Source: Sulfurimonas sp. (GTDB lineage: Bacteria > Campylobacterota > Campylobacteria > Campylobacterales > Sulfurimonadaceae). Taken from it: a DNA stretch of 64,000 nucleotides. The stretch covers positions 35,687 to 99,686 of the forward strand of contig JAKITC010000003.1 in assembly GCA_021648285.1 (NCBI GenBank), read 5' to 3'. Both the position numbers and the translations under genes were made by a program. Each line of letters opens with the position of its first letter. Position 1 is the first letter of the stretch. Under the pieces are notes generated by a model that made no database searches, had not been told where the DNA came from, and was given only the letters and a program-made list of their open reading frames with translations. Shown one piece after another: positions 8,793-18,222 of the stretch.

Positions 8793-11047
8793 AATCTCTG
8801 CCCCATAGTAAATTCAAATACCGCTGTTTTATCAGTCTTTTCTTCGCCTATGGGTTGCGAGAACATAAGCTGTATTGGTCCAACTGGTGAAAACCACTCT
8901 ACTCCGGCACCAAAACCACCACGATCAAGGCTTTTTACTAAATAATCATTTCTAGAGTCTGTAGATGTTCCTATATAGCCATAGTCAAGATAAGTCACTA
9001 ACCGCATTTTGGCTTTTGGCACAAGTGGAAAACTAAGCTCAAAACTATTTGAAGCAGTAAATTCACCACCAATTCTTCTTACTCCGTTACTGGATTCTGA
9101 ATCTGCAACCGTTGGAGAAAGAGAGTATGATTCATAACCTCTAACGCTACCAATACCACCCATATAAAATCTCTCAGCAACCGGCAGGTATCCATTCTCT
9201 TTTACGTAGTTGAATCTAGCTTTATATCTAGCAATAGCATCAAACCCCAACCAGTCCTTCAGACCTTTATATATTGCAAAATTTGTCCTACTCTTGATAA
9301 ACTCTGCATCTCCACCCAATCCGGAAATCTCAAAACTCTGACTCGCACTAATACCGCTTCTTGGAAGATAGTAATCGTCAGTATTATCGTACTTAGCACT
9401 TATACTAATTGAACTTTTCGCATAATCTTCAAAGAAAAAAGTATCAATTGCCGTTGTATTAGTATCACTAAAGTCATAGCTGTTACTTGAATATCCATAA
9501 CCCACATTTCCACTTATATATCTAGTAAATCTACGTCCCAGTCCGGTACTAAAACCATTTGAAAGAACGGTATAATCATTATATTGATAATCATTCATAT
9601 ATATAGAGAAGTTACCACTAAAGTCACTGTCATTAAGTCTTGGGTTAGAGATACTAAAAGAGTAGTTTGATGTTAACCCAGAACGTTCAGCTTTTACACC
9701 TACATTTATACCTGATCCCCAAATATTCCTATCATTAACAGCAACACTAACAAGTAATCCTCCATAACTTCCATATCCACCACCAAGCTGGATATTTCCA
9801 GTTGGTGCCTCTTTTACTTTAACAACCAGATCCATTGTCTTGTTATCAATTCTTTTCTCTTCAATTGTATTGCCATCAAAGAAACCAAGTCGTCCAAGTG
9901 CACTTCTAGAATCCGTCAAATCTGTAAGTGAGTACATATCACCCGGTCCTAGATATAACTCTCTTCTTATGATTCTGTCAAGTGTTCTTATATTGCCTGA
10001 AATTATTACATTTCTAATTTTAACTCTCTCTCCAGGCATAATTTTAAAAACAACTTCAACTGTTTTGTTCTCTTTATCTTTTTTCAAATCTGGAACAACC
10101 CGAACAAATGCATAACTCAAATCTGCTATATGAGTTTTGATTCTCTCAGAATCCTCTCTAAAAGTTTTAATATTAAAAGGCTCACCGGGTGCTAATTTTA
10201 TAAACTCTCTTACCAAAGTGTCATCAGTAACATGTTTTACTTGATTAATTGTTATAGCACTAATTGTATAAACTTCACCCTCTGTAATTTGATAACTCAT
10301 ATCTGCTGTATAATTATCAAAGTTAACTTTTACGAACGGCTCATTAACATCAGCATCCAAATAACCATTTTGCATATAAAGATCACGAATCCTAAGTGGA
10401 TCATAAGCTAAATCTGCAAGTCTCATCTTCCCATCGTTTTGTCCCCAAAACCAGCTCATATACTCTTGCTTTTTGTTTGCAATCACTTCATCAAATTCAT
10501 CACTGTCAAGCCCAGATACCCCACTGTACTCTTGCTTCTTTATGATTATCTCTTCACCCTCATTAACTACAAAGGTGACTTTTATACTTCCGTTACTTAG
10601 GTTTTCTTTTTGGATCTCTACAACACTGTCTATTTTAGCTTCTTGACTTATTGCATCAATGATTCTTTTTTTTGCAGCTTCCATCTTTTTTTCATCATAT
10701 AAAGAACCTTTTTTTATCTGGACAACACTATCTATGATTTCAGTGTCGTTCTCTTTCCAACCCTTTAGCTCAACTTGGGAGATCAGAGGTTTTTCCTTAA
10801 AATGATATGTTAATTCCCCATTCTCTATATCAACCCAGGCATCCATAAAATAGCCCTGTTTAAAATAGGCTTTTACCGATTTATCAAGCATCTCATCATC
10901 AACTGTATCGCCAACTTCAAACTTAAGCATTCTTAATGCTACTGATTCTGACATGTGAACTAACCCATCATACTTTATCGATTTGATCGTATAGGCAGAT
11001 AGGTTTGCTGCCAGCAGTATTAACATTGTTGCTAAAAAGATTCTCAT
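8789..11047 (-). CDS. bamA: Outer-membrane protein assembly factor BamA
   Basis: The central subunit of the BAM complex, which folds beta-barrel proteins into the outer membrane. I chose the start at 11047 because it gives a clean signal peptide (MRIFLATMLILLAANLSA); a longer frame reaches 11143 but adds an unlikely leader. The 752-residue product has POTRA-type repeats over about residues 20-420 and a 16-strand Omp85 barrel with the loop-6 motif VRGYE (FYMGGIGSVRGYESYSL) near the C-terminus. It ends in Phe, as expected of a barrel protein. It stands alone and converges on the pilin operon with a 4-bp stop overlap. Confidence 0.93.
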   Translation of the reverse strand: MRIFLATMLILLAANLSAYTIKSIKYDGLVHMSESVALRMLKFEVGDTVDDEMLDKSVKAYFKQGYFMDAWVDIENGELTYHFKEKPLISQVELKGWKENDTEIIDSVVQIKKGSLYDEKKMEAAKKRIIDAISQEAKIDSVVEIQKENLSNGSIKVTFVVNEGEEIIIKKQEYSGVSGLDSDEFDEVIANKKQEYMSWFWGQNDGKMRLADLAYDPLRIRDLYMQNGYLDADVNEPFVKVNFDNYTADMSYQITEGEVYTISAITINQVKHVTDDTLVREFIKLAPGEPFNIKTFREDSERIKTHIADLSYAFVRVVPDLKKDKENKTVEVVFKIMPGERVKIRNVIISGNIRTLDRIIRRELYLGPGDMYSLTDLTDSRSALGRLGFFDGNTIEEKRIDNKTMDLVVKVKEAPTGNIQLGGGYGSYGGLLVSVAVNDRNIWGSGINVGVKAERSGLTSNYSFSISNPRLNDSDFSGNFSIYMNDYQYNDYTVLSNGFSTGLGRRFTRYISGNVGYGYSSNSYDFSDTNTTAIDTFFFEDYAKSSISISAKYDNTDDYYLPRSGISASQSFEISGLGGDAEFIKSRTNFAIYKGLKDWLGFDAIARYKARFNYVKENGYLPVAERFYMGGIGSVRGYESYSLSPTVADSESSNGVRRIGGEFTASNSFELSFPLVPKAKMRLVTYLDYGYIGTSTDSRNDYLVKSLDRGGFGAGVEWFSPVGPIQLMFSQPIGEEKTDKTAVFEFTMGQRF

Positions 11048-11339
11048 ATATTTTCCATAGTTATAAAATTTAAAAGAGATTTTACCTTTTATGAGGTTAA
11101 TATTAAGTAAAACGAAACTGAAATTAGTGCATTTACAATGCAACGCAATATAGGGAAATAGCGCCTTTTTAATTTGGCTCAGAGCCTAAAATTTTTTGGA
11201 AATGAAAATATTTTTCGTGCCCATGTTCTACTTGGACATGTTCTGTCTTAAATTATTTCTAAGCTAGGTTCTCAAGTACGGAATGACGAAGTACACAAGC
11301 AAAGTATGTTATAATCATTTATCATAAAAAGTGGATATC
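11048..11339. other. Intergenic region between bamA and the HEPN/MNT pair
   Basis: No gene is seen in these 292 bp. They hold small hairpins: GGCT-CAG-AGCC near 11174 followed by AT-rich DNA, and CATGTTC-TACTT-GGACATG near 11223-11241, a 7-bp stem. A TATAAT box at 11310-11315 would serve the HEPN gene. The bamA promoter should lie on the minus strand here, but I cannot place it. Confidence 0.45.
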
Positions 11340-11816
11340 ATGCAAAATAAAAAAGATATTTTAAAAAAAAGACTTGTAAAACTTGACTCCCACTACCATG
11401 CCATTAAAGAGTATAAAGAACTTATTGAGGAGATGCTTGATGAAAAAAATATACTTACAGTTGAAGAGTTTAACTTTATAAAGCCACAAGATAGAGCTAT
11501 ATTTGATGCTTATTTAAAAAGATTTACATCCATACAAGATTTTTTAGGTGCTAAAATATTTCCACTTTTAATAGAGATAAGCGGAATAGCTACATCAAAA
11601 ATGACAGAAGTTTTAGACTATATAGAAAAAGAAGAAATTATAGATTCTTTGGAGCATTGGATAGAAATAAGAGAAATTAGAAATGAACTTGAGCATGAAT
11701 ATACTGACGAATTGCAAGAAGCATTAGATGACTTAAAATACTGTATAGACAACTTTAAAACATTAGAATCTTACTGCTTTAATGTTATCAATTTTACGAA
11801 AAGATTTAAAATATGA
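11340..11816 (+). CDS. HEPN-domain toxin, HepT-like
   Basis: A helical protein of 158 residues with the HEPN RNase motif R-x4-H in RNELEH (Arg114, His119). HEPN proteins paired with a minimal nucleotidyltransferase are RNase toxins silenced by AMPylation of the toxin. The partner gene starts 4 bp inside this one, as is usual for hepT/mntA pairs. I prefer ATG 11340, preceded by GTGGA, over GTG 11331, which lies within that ribosome site. A TATAAT box sits at 11310-11315. Activity is inferred from the motif and the pairing. Confidence 0.75.
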   Translation: MQNKKDILKKRLVKLDSHYHAIKEYKELIEEMLDEKNILTVEEFNFIKPQDRAIFDAYLKRFTSIQDFLGAKIFPLLIEISGIATSKMTEVLDYIEKEEIIDSLEHWIEIREIRNELEHEYTDELQEALDDLKYCIDNFKTLESYCFNVINFTKRFKI

Positions 11817-12121
11817 GACTATCAAATAGACTTATAAAACTTATAAAAAAAGCATCTATATATAGCTTTGGGAATAAAGAAGTTTATCTGTTTGGTAGTC
11901 GTGTAGATGATACAAAGAAAGGTGGGGACATTGACCTTGCTATTAAAACAGTTATGGATAAAAAAGAATTTAATAAACAAAAAATAAAATTTAAAACCTT
12001 TTTATTTAGGCAAGGTTTTGATTTGAAGATAGACCTAGTTCAGTTTAGTGATAATATAGATGCCATCTTGTATGATGAAATTAGTTCTACAGGTCAAAAG
12101 ATAAACTTTACTTCTTACTAA
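11813..12121 (+). CDS. Minimal nucleotidyltransferase antitoxin, MntA-like
   Basis: A 102-residue MNT-fold protein. The catalytic signature is FGSRVDDTKKGGDIDLA: Gly28-Ser29 followed by the metal-binding pair Asp39 and Asp41. The family transfers AMP to the HEPN partner and neutralises it. It overlaps the HEPN gene by 4 bp, so the two are translationally coupled. The usual order has been described both ways round; here the toxin comes first. Confidence 0.78.
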   Translation: MRLSNRLIKLIKKASIYSFGNKEVYLFGSRVDDTKKGGDIDLAIKTVMDKKEFNKQKIKFKTFLFRQGFDLKIDLVQFSDNIDAILYDEISSTGQKINFTSY

Positions 12122-12249
12122 TTAACTCCAAATACTGAAACTAACTTTATAGATTTGATAAAACTATCATATACGTTTATATTTTAGAAAATCAGCTCTA
12201 ATATTAAGTAAACTTTGTATAATTTGATAAATTAACACAGAGATATAAT

Positions 12250-13080
12250 ATGAATGTAGCGATAATCGGTTTAGGACTAATGGGCGGGTCACTCGCAAAA
12301 AGTCTTAAAAAGTTAGATTTTATCAGCACTATTGTTGGATGTGACCATAATAAAACACATCAAAAACAGGCAATAGAGCTTGATTTAGTCGATAAAATAG
12401 TGAAATTTAATGAGCTTAAAACTTATGATATAATATTTCTTGCTATCCCTGTAGATGGGATTATATCAGCCCTTAATAACCTAACTGATGTAAGTGAAAA
12501 AACAACTATTATTGATCTTGGAGGTACTAAGGCAAAGATAGTTTCATCTGTTCCGCAAAGTATCAGAAAAAACTTTGTTGCTGCCCATCCAATGACCGGT
12601 ACTGAAAATTTTGGTCCAACAGCTGCAGTTGATGGTCTTTATGAAAATCAGGTTGTAGTTTTATGTGATTTAGAGCATAGTGGAGAGAAACAGACTGAAG
12701 TTTCTAGAAAGATCTTTAAAGCATTAGGTATGAAGAAGTATTTTATGAGTGCAAGTGAGCATGACAGACATGCTGCTTTTATATCTCACATGCCACATGT
12801 TATCTCTTACTCTTTAGCAAATACCGTCATGAACCAAGAGAACAAAAACAATATCTTAGCGCTTGCAGCTGGTGGTTTTCGCTCAATGAGTCGTTTAGCA
12901 AAGAGTTCAGCAACTATGTGGGAAGATATCTTTAGACAAAACAAATCAAACCTGCTTGAAGCAATAGAGCTTTTTGAAGATGAATTAAAACTTCTTAAAC
13001 AAAACATAGAAGAAGAGAACTGGGAAGAAGTACATAAAAATATTGAAGCCGGAAACAGACTTCACGATATTTTAGATTAA
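12250..13080 (+). CDS. tyrA: Prephenate dehydrogenase
   Basis: A 276-residue NAD-dependent enzyme converting prephenate to 4-hydroxyphenylpyruvate in tyrosine synthesis. It shows the dinucleotide-binding motif GLGLMGGS (7-14), the prephenate-site segment AAHPMTGTENFGP and the conserved DRHAAFISHMPHVIS. The length fits a monofunctional dehydrogenase with neither chorismate mutase nor ACT domain. A TATAAT box at 12218-12223 lies 26 bp before the ATG. It stands alone between two toxin-antitoxin pairs and ends 4 bp from the convergent RelE-type gene. Confidence 0.92.
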   Translation: MNVAIIGLGLMGGSLAKSLKKLDFISTIVGCDHNKTHQKQAIELDLVDKIVKFNELKTYDIIFLAIPVDGIISALNNLTDVSEKTTIIDLGGTKAKIVSSVPQSIRKNFVAAHPMTGTENFGPTAAVDGLYENQVVVLCDLEHSGEKQTEVSRKIFKALGMKKYFMSASEHDRHAAFISHMPHVISYSLANTVMNQENKNNILALAAGGFRSMSRLAKSSATMWEDIFRQNKSNLLEAIELFEDELKLLKQNIEEENWEEVHKNIEAGNRLHDILD

Positions 13081-13084
13081 TGAT

Positions 13085-13414
13085 TTAGCCTTTTAATAGC
13101 TTTTGCAATAGTAATTCTTCAACGTTTTGTCTTGAATCTAATATAGCCATTATATAAACAGTATCATTTCCGACTTTATATATAATTCTCCAAGGAGAAC
13201 TAATCACTTCTCTGTATAGCGTAATACCTTCTTTTTGGAGTTCAGGTACGACTCGACCTTTCAAAGGAAAGAAATTACTTGAGTGTGCTTTCTCTCTTAT
13301 TTTTAAGTATATGTCATTTGCTATGCTAGGACTATCTCTTTTAATGTAGGCAACAATATTTAAAAGGTCATTTTTCGCATTTGTACTCCACTTAAGTTCA
13401 TATGTTTTACTCAT
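13085..13414 (-). CDS. RelE/ParE-family toxin
   Basis: A 109-residue toxin of the RelE/ParE fold. Typical features are the N-terminal YELKWSTNAKNDLLNIVAYI helix-strand region, GRVVPELQ, and the C-terminal YREVISSPWRIIYKV strands. RelE-type members cleave mRNA on the ribosome and ParE-type members inhibit gyrase; the sequence does not decide which. Its start overlaps the antitoxin end by 4 bp. Confidence 0.85.
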   Translation of the reverse strand: MSKTYELKWSTNAKNDLLNIVAYIKRDSPSIANDIYLKIREKAHSSNFFPLKGRVVPELQKEGITLYREVISSPWRIIYKVGNDTVYIMAILDSRQNVEELLLQKLLKG

Positions 13415-13683
13415 TTTTTAAGTAGTTCTTCTACGGAATTAAACACATCTTCTTCAGTGTGAAGATTTCCATTTTTAATATCTTCTTCTGCAAAAGAAAG
13501 AAGTTTTAAAATAGAGATGGCATTTTTCATATCTTCATAACTTTTGGGGTCTTGAATAACAGCTTTTGCTTCACCATTTTGTGTGATTATCATTGGTCTG
13601 TGTGTTTCATTAATATGTTTTAGCACATCAGCAGCTCTACTTTTTAAATAAGTAATTGGTTTTATATCATTTACAATTTGCAT
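13411..13683 (-). CDS. Phd/YefM-family antitoxin
   Basis: A 90-residue antitoxin. The N-terminal DNA-binding domain carries the Phd/YefM pattern IKPITYLKSRAADVLKHINE and PMIITQNGEAKAVIQ; the C-terminal 35 residues are acidic and helical and should bind the toxin. It is the first gene of the pair and overlaps the toxin gene by 4 bp. The promoter and a palindrome lie just upstream, which fits autoregulation. Confidence 0.87.
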   Translation of the reverse strand: MQIVNDIKPITYLKSRAADVLKHINETHRPMIITQNGEAKAVIQDPKSYEDMKNAISILKLLSFAEEDIKNGNLHTEEDVFNSVEELLKK

Positions 13684-13705
13684 AAAAATCTCCTTCAGTC
13701 TTTAA

Positions 13706-13734
13706 ATAGTACCATATTCAGACCGAATTTGCAA
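13706..13734 (-). promoter_or_regulatory. Promoter and operator of the YefM/RelE-type pair
   Basis: On the minus strand a -35 TTGCAA and a -10 TACTAT are spaced by exactly 17 bp. Inside the spacer lies the palindrome ATTC-AGACC-GAAT (13717-13729), a likely operator for the antitoxin complex. Confidence 0.65.
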
Positions 13735-13837
13735 GCGTAATACTACAAATAGTTTACCAAAATCACCCTAAAATTAACCATACTAAAATCATAAATACAG
13801 TAGAATAAGCACCATATAAAGGGTAGTTTATTTCTCG

Positions 13838-13860
13838 TTCCCATCGCTCTAGCGTGGGAA
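13838..13860. repeat. REP-like hairpin
   Basis: TTCCCA and TGGGAA arms enclose CGC-TCTA-GCG with one unpaired T, making a GC-rich hairpin in an AT-rich intergenic region between the toxin-antitoxin promoter and the end of batD. The flanks CTCG and TGCAT resemble REP-type elements found in many proteobacteria. It could also act as a terminator for batD transcripts. Only one clear copy is in the window. Confidence 0.5.
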
Positions 13861-13891
13861 TGCATATTAACCGATTTCCAATTTTACTGAT

Positions 13892-15307
13892 TTAGTCTAT
13901 CTCATACTTTTTCAAAATCTCTTTTAGGGCTTTTTTATCATACTCCAACTTCTCATTTGAGTAGATATTCTTCTCTAAAATATCCATGATTTTTCCAACT
14001 TCTTCATCATCTTTATAAGGTAATAATTTCATTAAAAGTACTTTTGGCTCTTTTAGTGAACTTTTTTTCTCTTTTTTAAGCCTTTTAAACGGTTTAAGTA
14101 ACATGAGTAAAATTCCAGATACAAGACCAACAATAAAAGTAATAATCAATACAGTTTTATCAAATTTTGTATTTGAGCCGGTACCAGCTTCTACACTTTT
14201 TTTATCTTCTCTTTTAATGGTTAGTTCTTCTTTGGCTTTAGCATTTTTAACTTTTACATCTATCTCTTTAGAGCTAATTGTTTTTATCTCTTTAGTCTCT
14301 GGATCAAAATATTTTAAATTAAATGCTGGGATTGTGAAATTGCGTTCTGCTATAAATGCTATCTTTTGCGTTAGTTTAGTACCCTCTATCACTATTTTTT
14401 CATCAAAGACACTTACTCCGTCAATATATGGTTTAAAGTTTTTTATATCTTCCAGATTTCCAATTCCAAGAACTTCTATAGTAAGGTTTACGGCCTCATT
14501 CACATTTATCTCTTTTTTATCAACTTTTGCTTCAATAGAAAAATCACCTACTAAACTTACTCCTGATGGAAGAGGTTTAACATCTAAATTTAACTCATTT
14601 GAAAAATAGGTTTTCCACTTTATTGTTGGTATCCATGAACCCCAGCTATTAGCCCTACCCGTTCTCGAAGCTATTCTCATTTGGGCTTTTGCTATCTTTA
14701 ATTTTCCTGCTCTTTGCGCTGCCATAGTGTAAACTACTTTTGTAACACTGTATTTTCCCTCTTTATAGCTTTGCGGCTTAGATTCATTTTTAACCCAAAA
14801 CCCTTTTAGCTCAGGTGGCGTAAATTCACTGTCAACTGCCTCTGAATCTGTCTTTTGTTTAAAAATCAAAGTCAAATCAAATGTTTCACCAATTGATAAC
14901 TCTTTTTTATCTGTACTAAGGGTAAGTATAAAATTTTTATCTTTAGCTGCACTAACCGGTTTAACAGTTATATCTACTGGATTACTTAACTCTGTTTTAC
15001 CGCCAATTTCGATAGCAATCGACTCAATGGTACAACTTTTTTGTGGAACAAATTTATAACTTAAAGTATAACTTTTTGTAATATTCCCATTTATTATCTG
15101 TACGCTTGTCTGAGAACTTGTTGATATTACGTCAGTGTCACAGAGTCTTCGTACATTAGGTCTTGTAATATCCTCTCCAGATATATTTAAAGAGTATGTG
15201 ACCATCTCGCCAAGCTCTACGGTCTTATAGTCTACTTTCGCCGTTACACCTGCATATATGACATGTGGCAATATTAATAAAAATAGTAATTTAAAAATTT
15301 TATTCAT
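13892..15307 (-). CDS. BatD-like protein, copy 1
   Basis: A 471-residue membrane-anchored periplasmic protein. It has a signal peptide (1-19), several beta-sandwich repeats of the BatD type over about 20-370, a transmembrane helix near 385-405 and a cytoplasmic tail with a basic patch (KPFKRLKKEKK). Bat proteins were named for aerotolerance in Bacteroides and probably act in envelope stress with MoxR and vWA partners; their biochemical role is unknown. It is the last gene of the moxR-DUF58-batA-batBC cluster, separated from batBC by 114 bp holding a structured repeat. Confidence 0.78.
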   Translation of the reverse strand: MNKIFKLLFLLILPHVIYAGVTAKVDYKTVELGEMVTYSLNISGEDITRPNVRRLCDTDVISTSSQTSVQIINGNITKSYTLSYKFVPQKSCTIESIAIEIGGKTELSNPVDITVKPVSAAKDKNFILTLSTDKKELSIGETFDLTLIFKQKTDSEAVDSEFTPPELKGFWVKNESKPQSYKEGKYSVTKVVYTMAAQRAGKLKIAKAQMRIASRTGRANSWGSWIPTIKWKTYFSNELNLDVKPLPSGVSLVGDFSIEAKVDKKEINVNEAVNLTIEVLGIGNLEDIKNFKPYIDGVSVFDEKIVIEGTKLTQKIAFIAERNFTIPAFNLKYFDPETKEIKTISSKEIDVKVKNAKAKEELTIKREDKKSVEAGTGSNTKFDKTVLIITFIVGLVSGILLMLLKPFKRLKKEKKSSLKEPKVLLMKLLPYKDDEEVGKIMDILEKNIYSNEKLEYDKKALKEILKKYEID

Positions 15308-15330
15308 TTTTTTCCTTTAATTATTTATTT

Positions 15331-15420
15331 GTCCGCAAAAGGAAGTAATTCCTTTTTCTTCGCTTGGACCGCTGTGGTCACTCATCGTGGAGAATGCCAT
15401 TGGTTAGCATTCCTAAAAGC
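15331..15420 (+). repeat. Structured intergenic repeat, copy 1 (three hairpins)
   Basis: Three consecutive hairpins fill the gap between batBC and batD: AAAAGGAA-GTAA-TTCCTTTT (15337-15356), GACC-GCTGT-GGTC (15367-15379), and GAATGC/GCATTC arms with a 9-base loop (15392-15412). A 28-bp core (15380-15407) recurs exactly, inverted, at 43390-43417. Confidence 0.7.
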
Positions 15421-15421
15421 T

Positions 15422-17296
15422 CTACCATGGTTTTTCATCTGAGTTTTCACTTTTAGGTTTTGACTCATTTAATTTATATAAGTAAGTATTACTCTTGGTG
15501 TTAAGTTCCTGTATCCACTTCTGCTCTTCTGCATCACTCATCTTCTGTTTGTCTAACTCTTTAGGCGAGGATAAAGACCCTTTGTCCTTTTCTTTTTTCA
15601 ACTCTTTTAAATCTTCTTTTTTCTTCTTATCTTTAGCGTCTTGCTTTTTATCTTCAGACTTTTGTTCTTCTTTCTCTTTTTTACTCTTCATATCGTCAGA
15701 GCTTTTCTCTTTATCTTCGGACTCTTTGCTTTTTGAGCTATCTTTTTTATCTTTGGATTTATTTTTTTCATCTGAGCTTTTTTCTTTCTTCTCATCAGAC
15801 TCTTTTTTATCACCATCTTTTGAGTCCTGTTTTTTGTCATCTTTTTTATCTTTATTTTTTTTATCATCTTTTTTATCTTTATCTTTTGAGTCTTGCTTCT
15901 GTTTTTTTAAAAACTTCTTTACCTCTTCAAGATTTTCTCTTGTATCTTTGTCTTCTTGTATCTCTAAAGATTTCTCATATGACTCTACAGCTTTTTGCAG
16001 ACTCTCTTTACCCTGCTCTTTAACGTAAGCATTTCCCATATTTGAGTAGTTTTTTGCTCTTGCTTCCTCTGTGTCAAATGTTGCTTTTTTGTAAGACTCT
16101 ATAGCCTCTTTATACTTTTTTTGCTTATAAAAAGAATTTCCTGCATTATAATAACTATCGCCATTATCACTATCATTTGCATACTCTTCATAAAGCTTGG
16201 ACGACTCTTTAAAATTTTCTTTTTCATAAGCCTCTTTAGCCTTATTTAGTTCCATGAAATCTAACATTCCAGCTTCTACATGTACATTTGTAAAAAGTAA
16301 AGAAAACAGTATAAAAGCTGAGGGAACAGAAACACTATCTTTTTTTCTCATTGAACTTGTAGCTATGAGTAAAACAAAAAGTGCCATTCCTACAGGATAG
16401 TAAAAAAGAGGGATATATCTCTCAATCTCTTCACTTTTTAACTCTTTTTCATCGCTTATATTTGTAATCTCACGAAGCATAGTTTTTATATCATCAGATG
16501 ATGTACTGCTTTGTATATAAACACCACCTGTTTTTGTAGCCAAATCTGCTATTTTCTCATTTAGTTTAGAGACTATGATGTCCCCATTATATTTTATAAA
16601 AGTTCCATCTTCGAGTTTTATCGGTGCACCTTTTTTTGTCGCTACTCCTAAAACAAAAATGGTTATGCCGTTGTCTTTTGCCATCTTTATCTCATCAGAA
16701 AAATCACTTTTATCTCCGCCATCACTCAATATTAAAAGATATTTTTTATCTTTTTTTTCTTGTGCTTTGCTCACAACATCAAGGACGCTCAGAAGATCAG
16801 TGCCTTTTTCTGTAATAGATGTAGTATCTAACTGACGAAGCAAAAATGCTACAGCGCTTGTATCAAAACTAAGAGGCGAGACAAGATATGAGTTTTTAGC
16901 GAAAGCGACTATACCTATTCTCTCGTTTGGTGATTCATCTAAAAGTATAAGTGCTTTTTGTTTTGCCATCTCTAAACGATTTGGATAAATATCTTCTGCC
17001 AGCATAGAGTCTGAAATATCTAAAGCAATCATAATATCCGCACTCTTTGCTTTGATTTGAACTTTACCATCTTTTATAACAGGCTGTGCAAGTGCTAAAA
17101 TCATAAAGAATCCCATAAGCATAAAAAGAGCATTTCTAGCTTTTAGTGTTAATGTATTTGCACTTACTCGCAGTTTACTCATCACTTCTTCACTGAAAAA
17201 GTGTGCCTGAGACTCTTTTTGAGTAAGCAGTAATCCAAATAGTATAAAAAATGGAGGTAACATGTAGTACAAAAATTCAGGATGTAAAAAACTCAT
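15422..17296 (-). CDS. BatB-BatC fusion: vWA domain, TPR repeats and Lys/Asp-rich tail, copy 1
   Basis: A 624-residue protein. Membrane helices lie near 10-24 and 55-72. A von Willebrand A domain (about 85-290) has a full MIDAS, DISDS (Asp93, Ser95, Ser97). Another transmembrane helix near 300-318 and a hydrophobic segment near 330-345 lead to TPR repeats (about 350-470). The tail of about 130 residues is almost only Lys, Asp, Glu and Ser. BatB and BatC are usually separate; here they are joined. The start overlaps batA by 4 bp. The charged tail is low-complexity and should be disordered. Confidence 0.8.
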   Translation of the reverse strand: MSFLHPEFLYYMLPPFFILFGLLLTQKESQAHFFSEEVMSKLRVSANTLTLKARNALFMLMGFFMILALAQPVIKDGKVQIKAKSADIMIALDISDSMLAEDIYPNRLEMAKQKALILLDESPNERIGIVAFAKNSYLVSPLSFDTSAVAFLLRQLDTTSITEKGTDLLSVLDVVSKAQEKKDKKYLLILSDGGDKSDFSDEIKMAKDNGITIFVLGVATKKGAPIKLEDGTFIKYNGDIIVSKLNEKIADLATKTGGVYIQSSTSSDDIKTMLREITNISDEKELKSEEIERYIPLFYYPVGMALFVLLIATSSMRKKDSVSVPSAFILFSLLFTNVHVEAGMLDFMELNKAKEAYEKENFKESSKLYEEYANDSDNGDSYYNAGNSFYKQKKYKEAIESYKKATFDTEEARAKNYSNMGNAYVKEQGKESLQKAVESYEKSLEIQEDKDTRENLEEVKKFLKKQKQDSKDKDKKDDKKNKDKKDDKKQDSKDGDKKESDEKKEKSSDEKNKSKDKKDSSKSKESEDKEKSSDDMKSKKEKEEQKSEDKKQDAKDKKKKEDLKELKKEKDKGSLSSPKELDKQKMSDAEEQKWIQELNTKSNTYLYKLNESKPKSENSDEKPW

Positions 17297-18222
17297 GCGT
17301 ATCCCCTTCTATTTCTCAAAAATATATATAACATCAAAGAGATAAGCGATATAAATAGCGGAAATTGAAAGTAGTAGTTTACATTAGAAAAACTCTCACT
17401 TTTTATCTCTGATTTTTCCAACTCATCAATCTTTTTGTATACCTCTTTTAACTCTGTGGCACTTGAAGCTCCAAAGGCAACTCCGCCTGTATCCTCTGCA
17501 ATTTTCAGTAAAATATTTCTGTTATACTCATGTGGCATACCTATACCAATAGGGTAAACTTTTACACCCTCTTTCTTTGCCATCTCTAAAGCAATATCAA
17601 GAGGGATTTTATCTATCTCTGCCGTGGAGTATCCGTCTGTAAGAAGAATTGCCACCTTACTTTTAGACTTGCTCATCTTCAACAGGTTTACACCTTGTGC
17701 CAAGGATGTATTTAGTGCTGTGTATTTACCGGCCATTCCTATATATAGCTGTGAGACTATCTTATTTAAGATATTCTCATCATAAGTCAGCGGAGAAGCT
17801 ATAAAAGAGTACTGTCCAAATACAACCAGACCAATATTATCACTCTTTCTTTGCGTCACAAAATCACCGACTATCTCTTTAACTACATCAAATCTTGTAA
17901 GATGCTCATTATTAGCATCAAATCCCTGTGCTTTCATAGACTCAGAAGCATCTAAAATAAGAGCTATCTCATAACCCTCTTTTGGCTTTAACTCATAAGG
18001 TTCATCTTTTACCGGTGACATAAGAGCTAAGATCATCATTAATATTCCAAGCCATTTAAGTAAAAGCAGTATTTTAGAAGCTGAAACAGACTGTTTTAAA
18101 AACTGTCCTGTGTGAGGAAAATATATAGATGGCAGCTTCATCTTACAAAAAATCGCGCAAGCTATAAAGAAGAAGAGCACAAAGATTGTATAGGGGAACT
18201 CAAAATAAAACCCATCAAACAT
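17293..18222 (-). CDS. BatA-like vWA protein, copy 1
   Basis: A 309-residue inner-membrane protein: two N-terminal membrane helices (about 11-25 and 52-70), a vWA domain (about 85-270) with MIDAS DASES (Asp91, Ser93, Ser95) and a C-terminal membrane helix (about 283-302). It overlaps the preceding small gene by 8 bp and the following batBC by 4 bp, so the cluster is translationally coupled. Its role is presumed to be assembly of a membrane vWA complex with BatB-BatC. Confidence 0.82.
   Translation of the reverse strand: MFDGFYFEFPYTIFVLFFFIACAIFCKMKLPSIYFPHTGQFLKQSVSASKILLLLKWLGILMMILALMSPVKDEPYELKPKEGYEIALILDASESMKAQGFDANNEHLTRFDVVKEIVGDFVTQRKSDNIGLVVFGQYSFIASPLTYDENILNKIVSQLYIGMAGKYTALNTSLAQGVNLLKMSKSKSKVAILLTDGYSTAEIDKIPLDIALEMAKKEGVKVYPIGIGMPHEYNRNILLKIAEDTGGVAFGASSATELKEVYKKIDELEKSEIKSESFSNVNYYFQFPLFISLISLMLYIFLRNRRGYA

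Noticed and set aside
15495..16028. Ser/Phe/Leu-rich open frames on the plus strand opposite the BatB-BatC tail
   Set aside because: They are the antisense reading of the Lys/Asp/Ser-rich tail; composition is what that strand must give, and there is no ribosome site.
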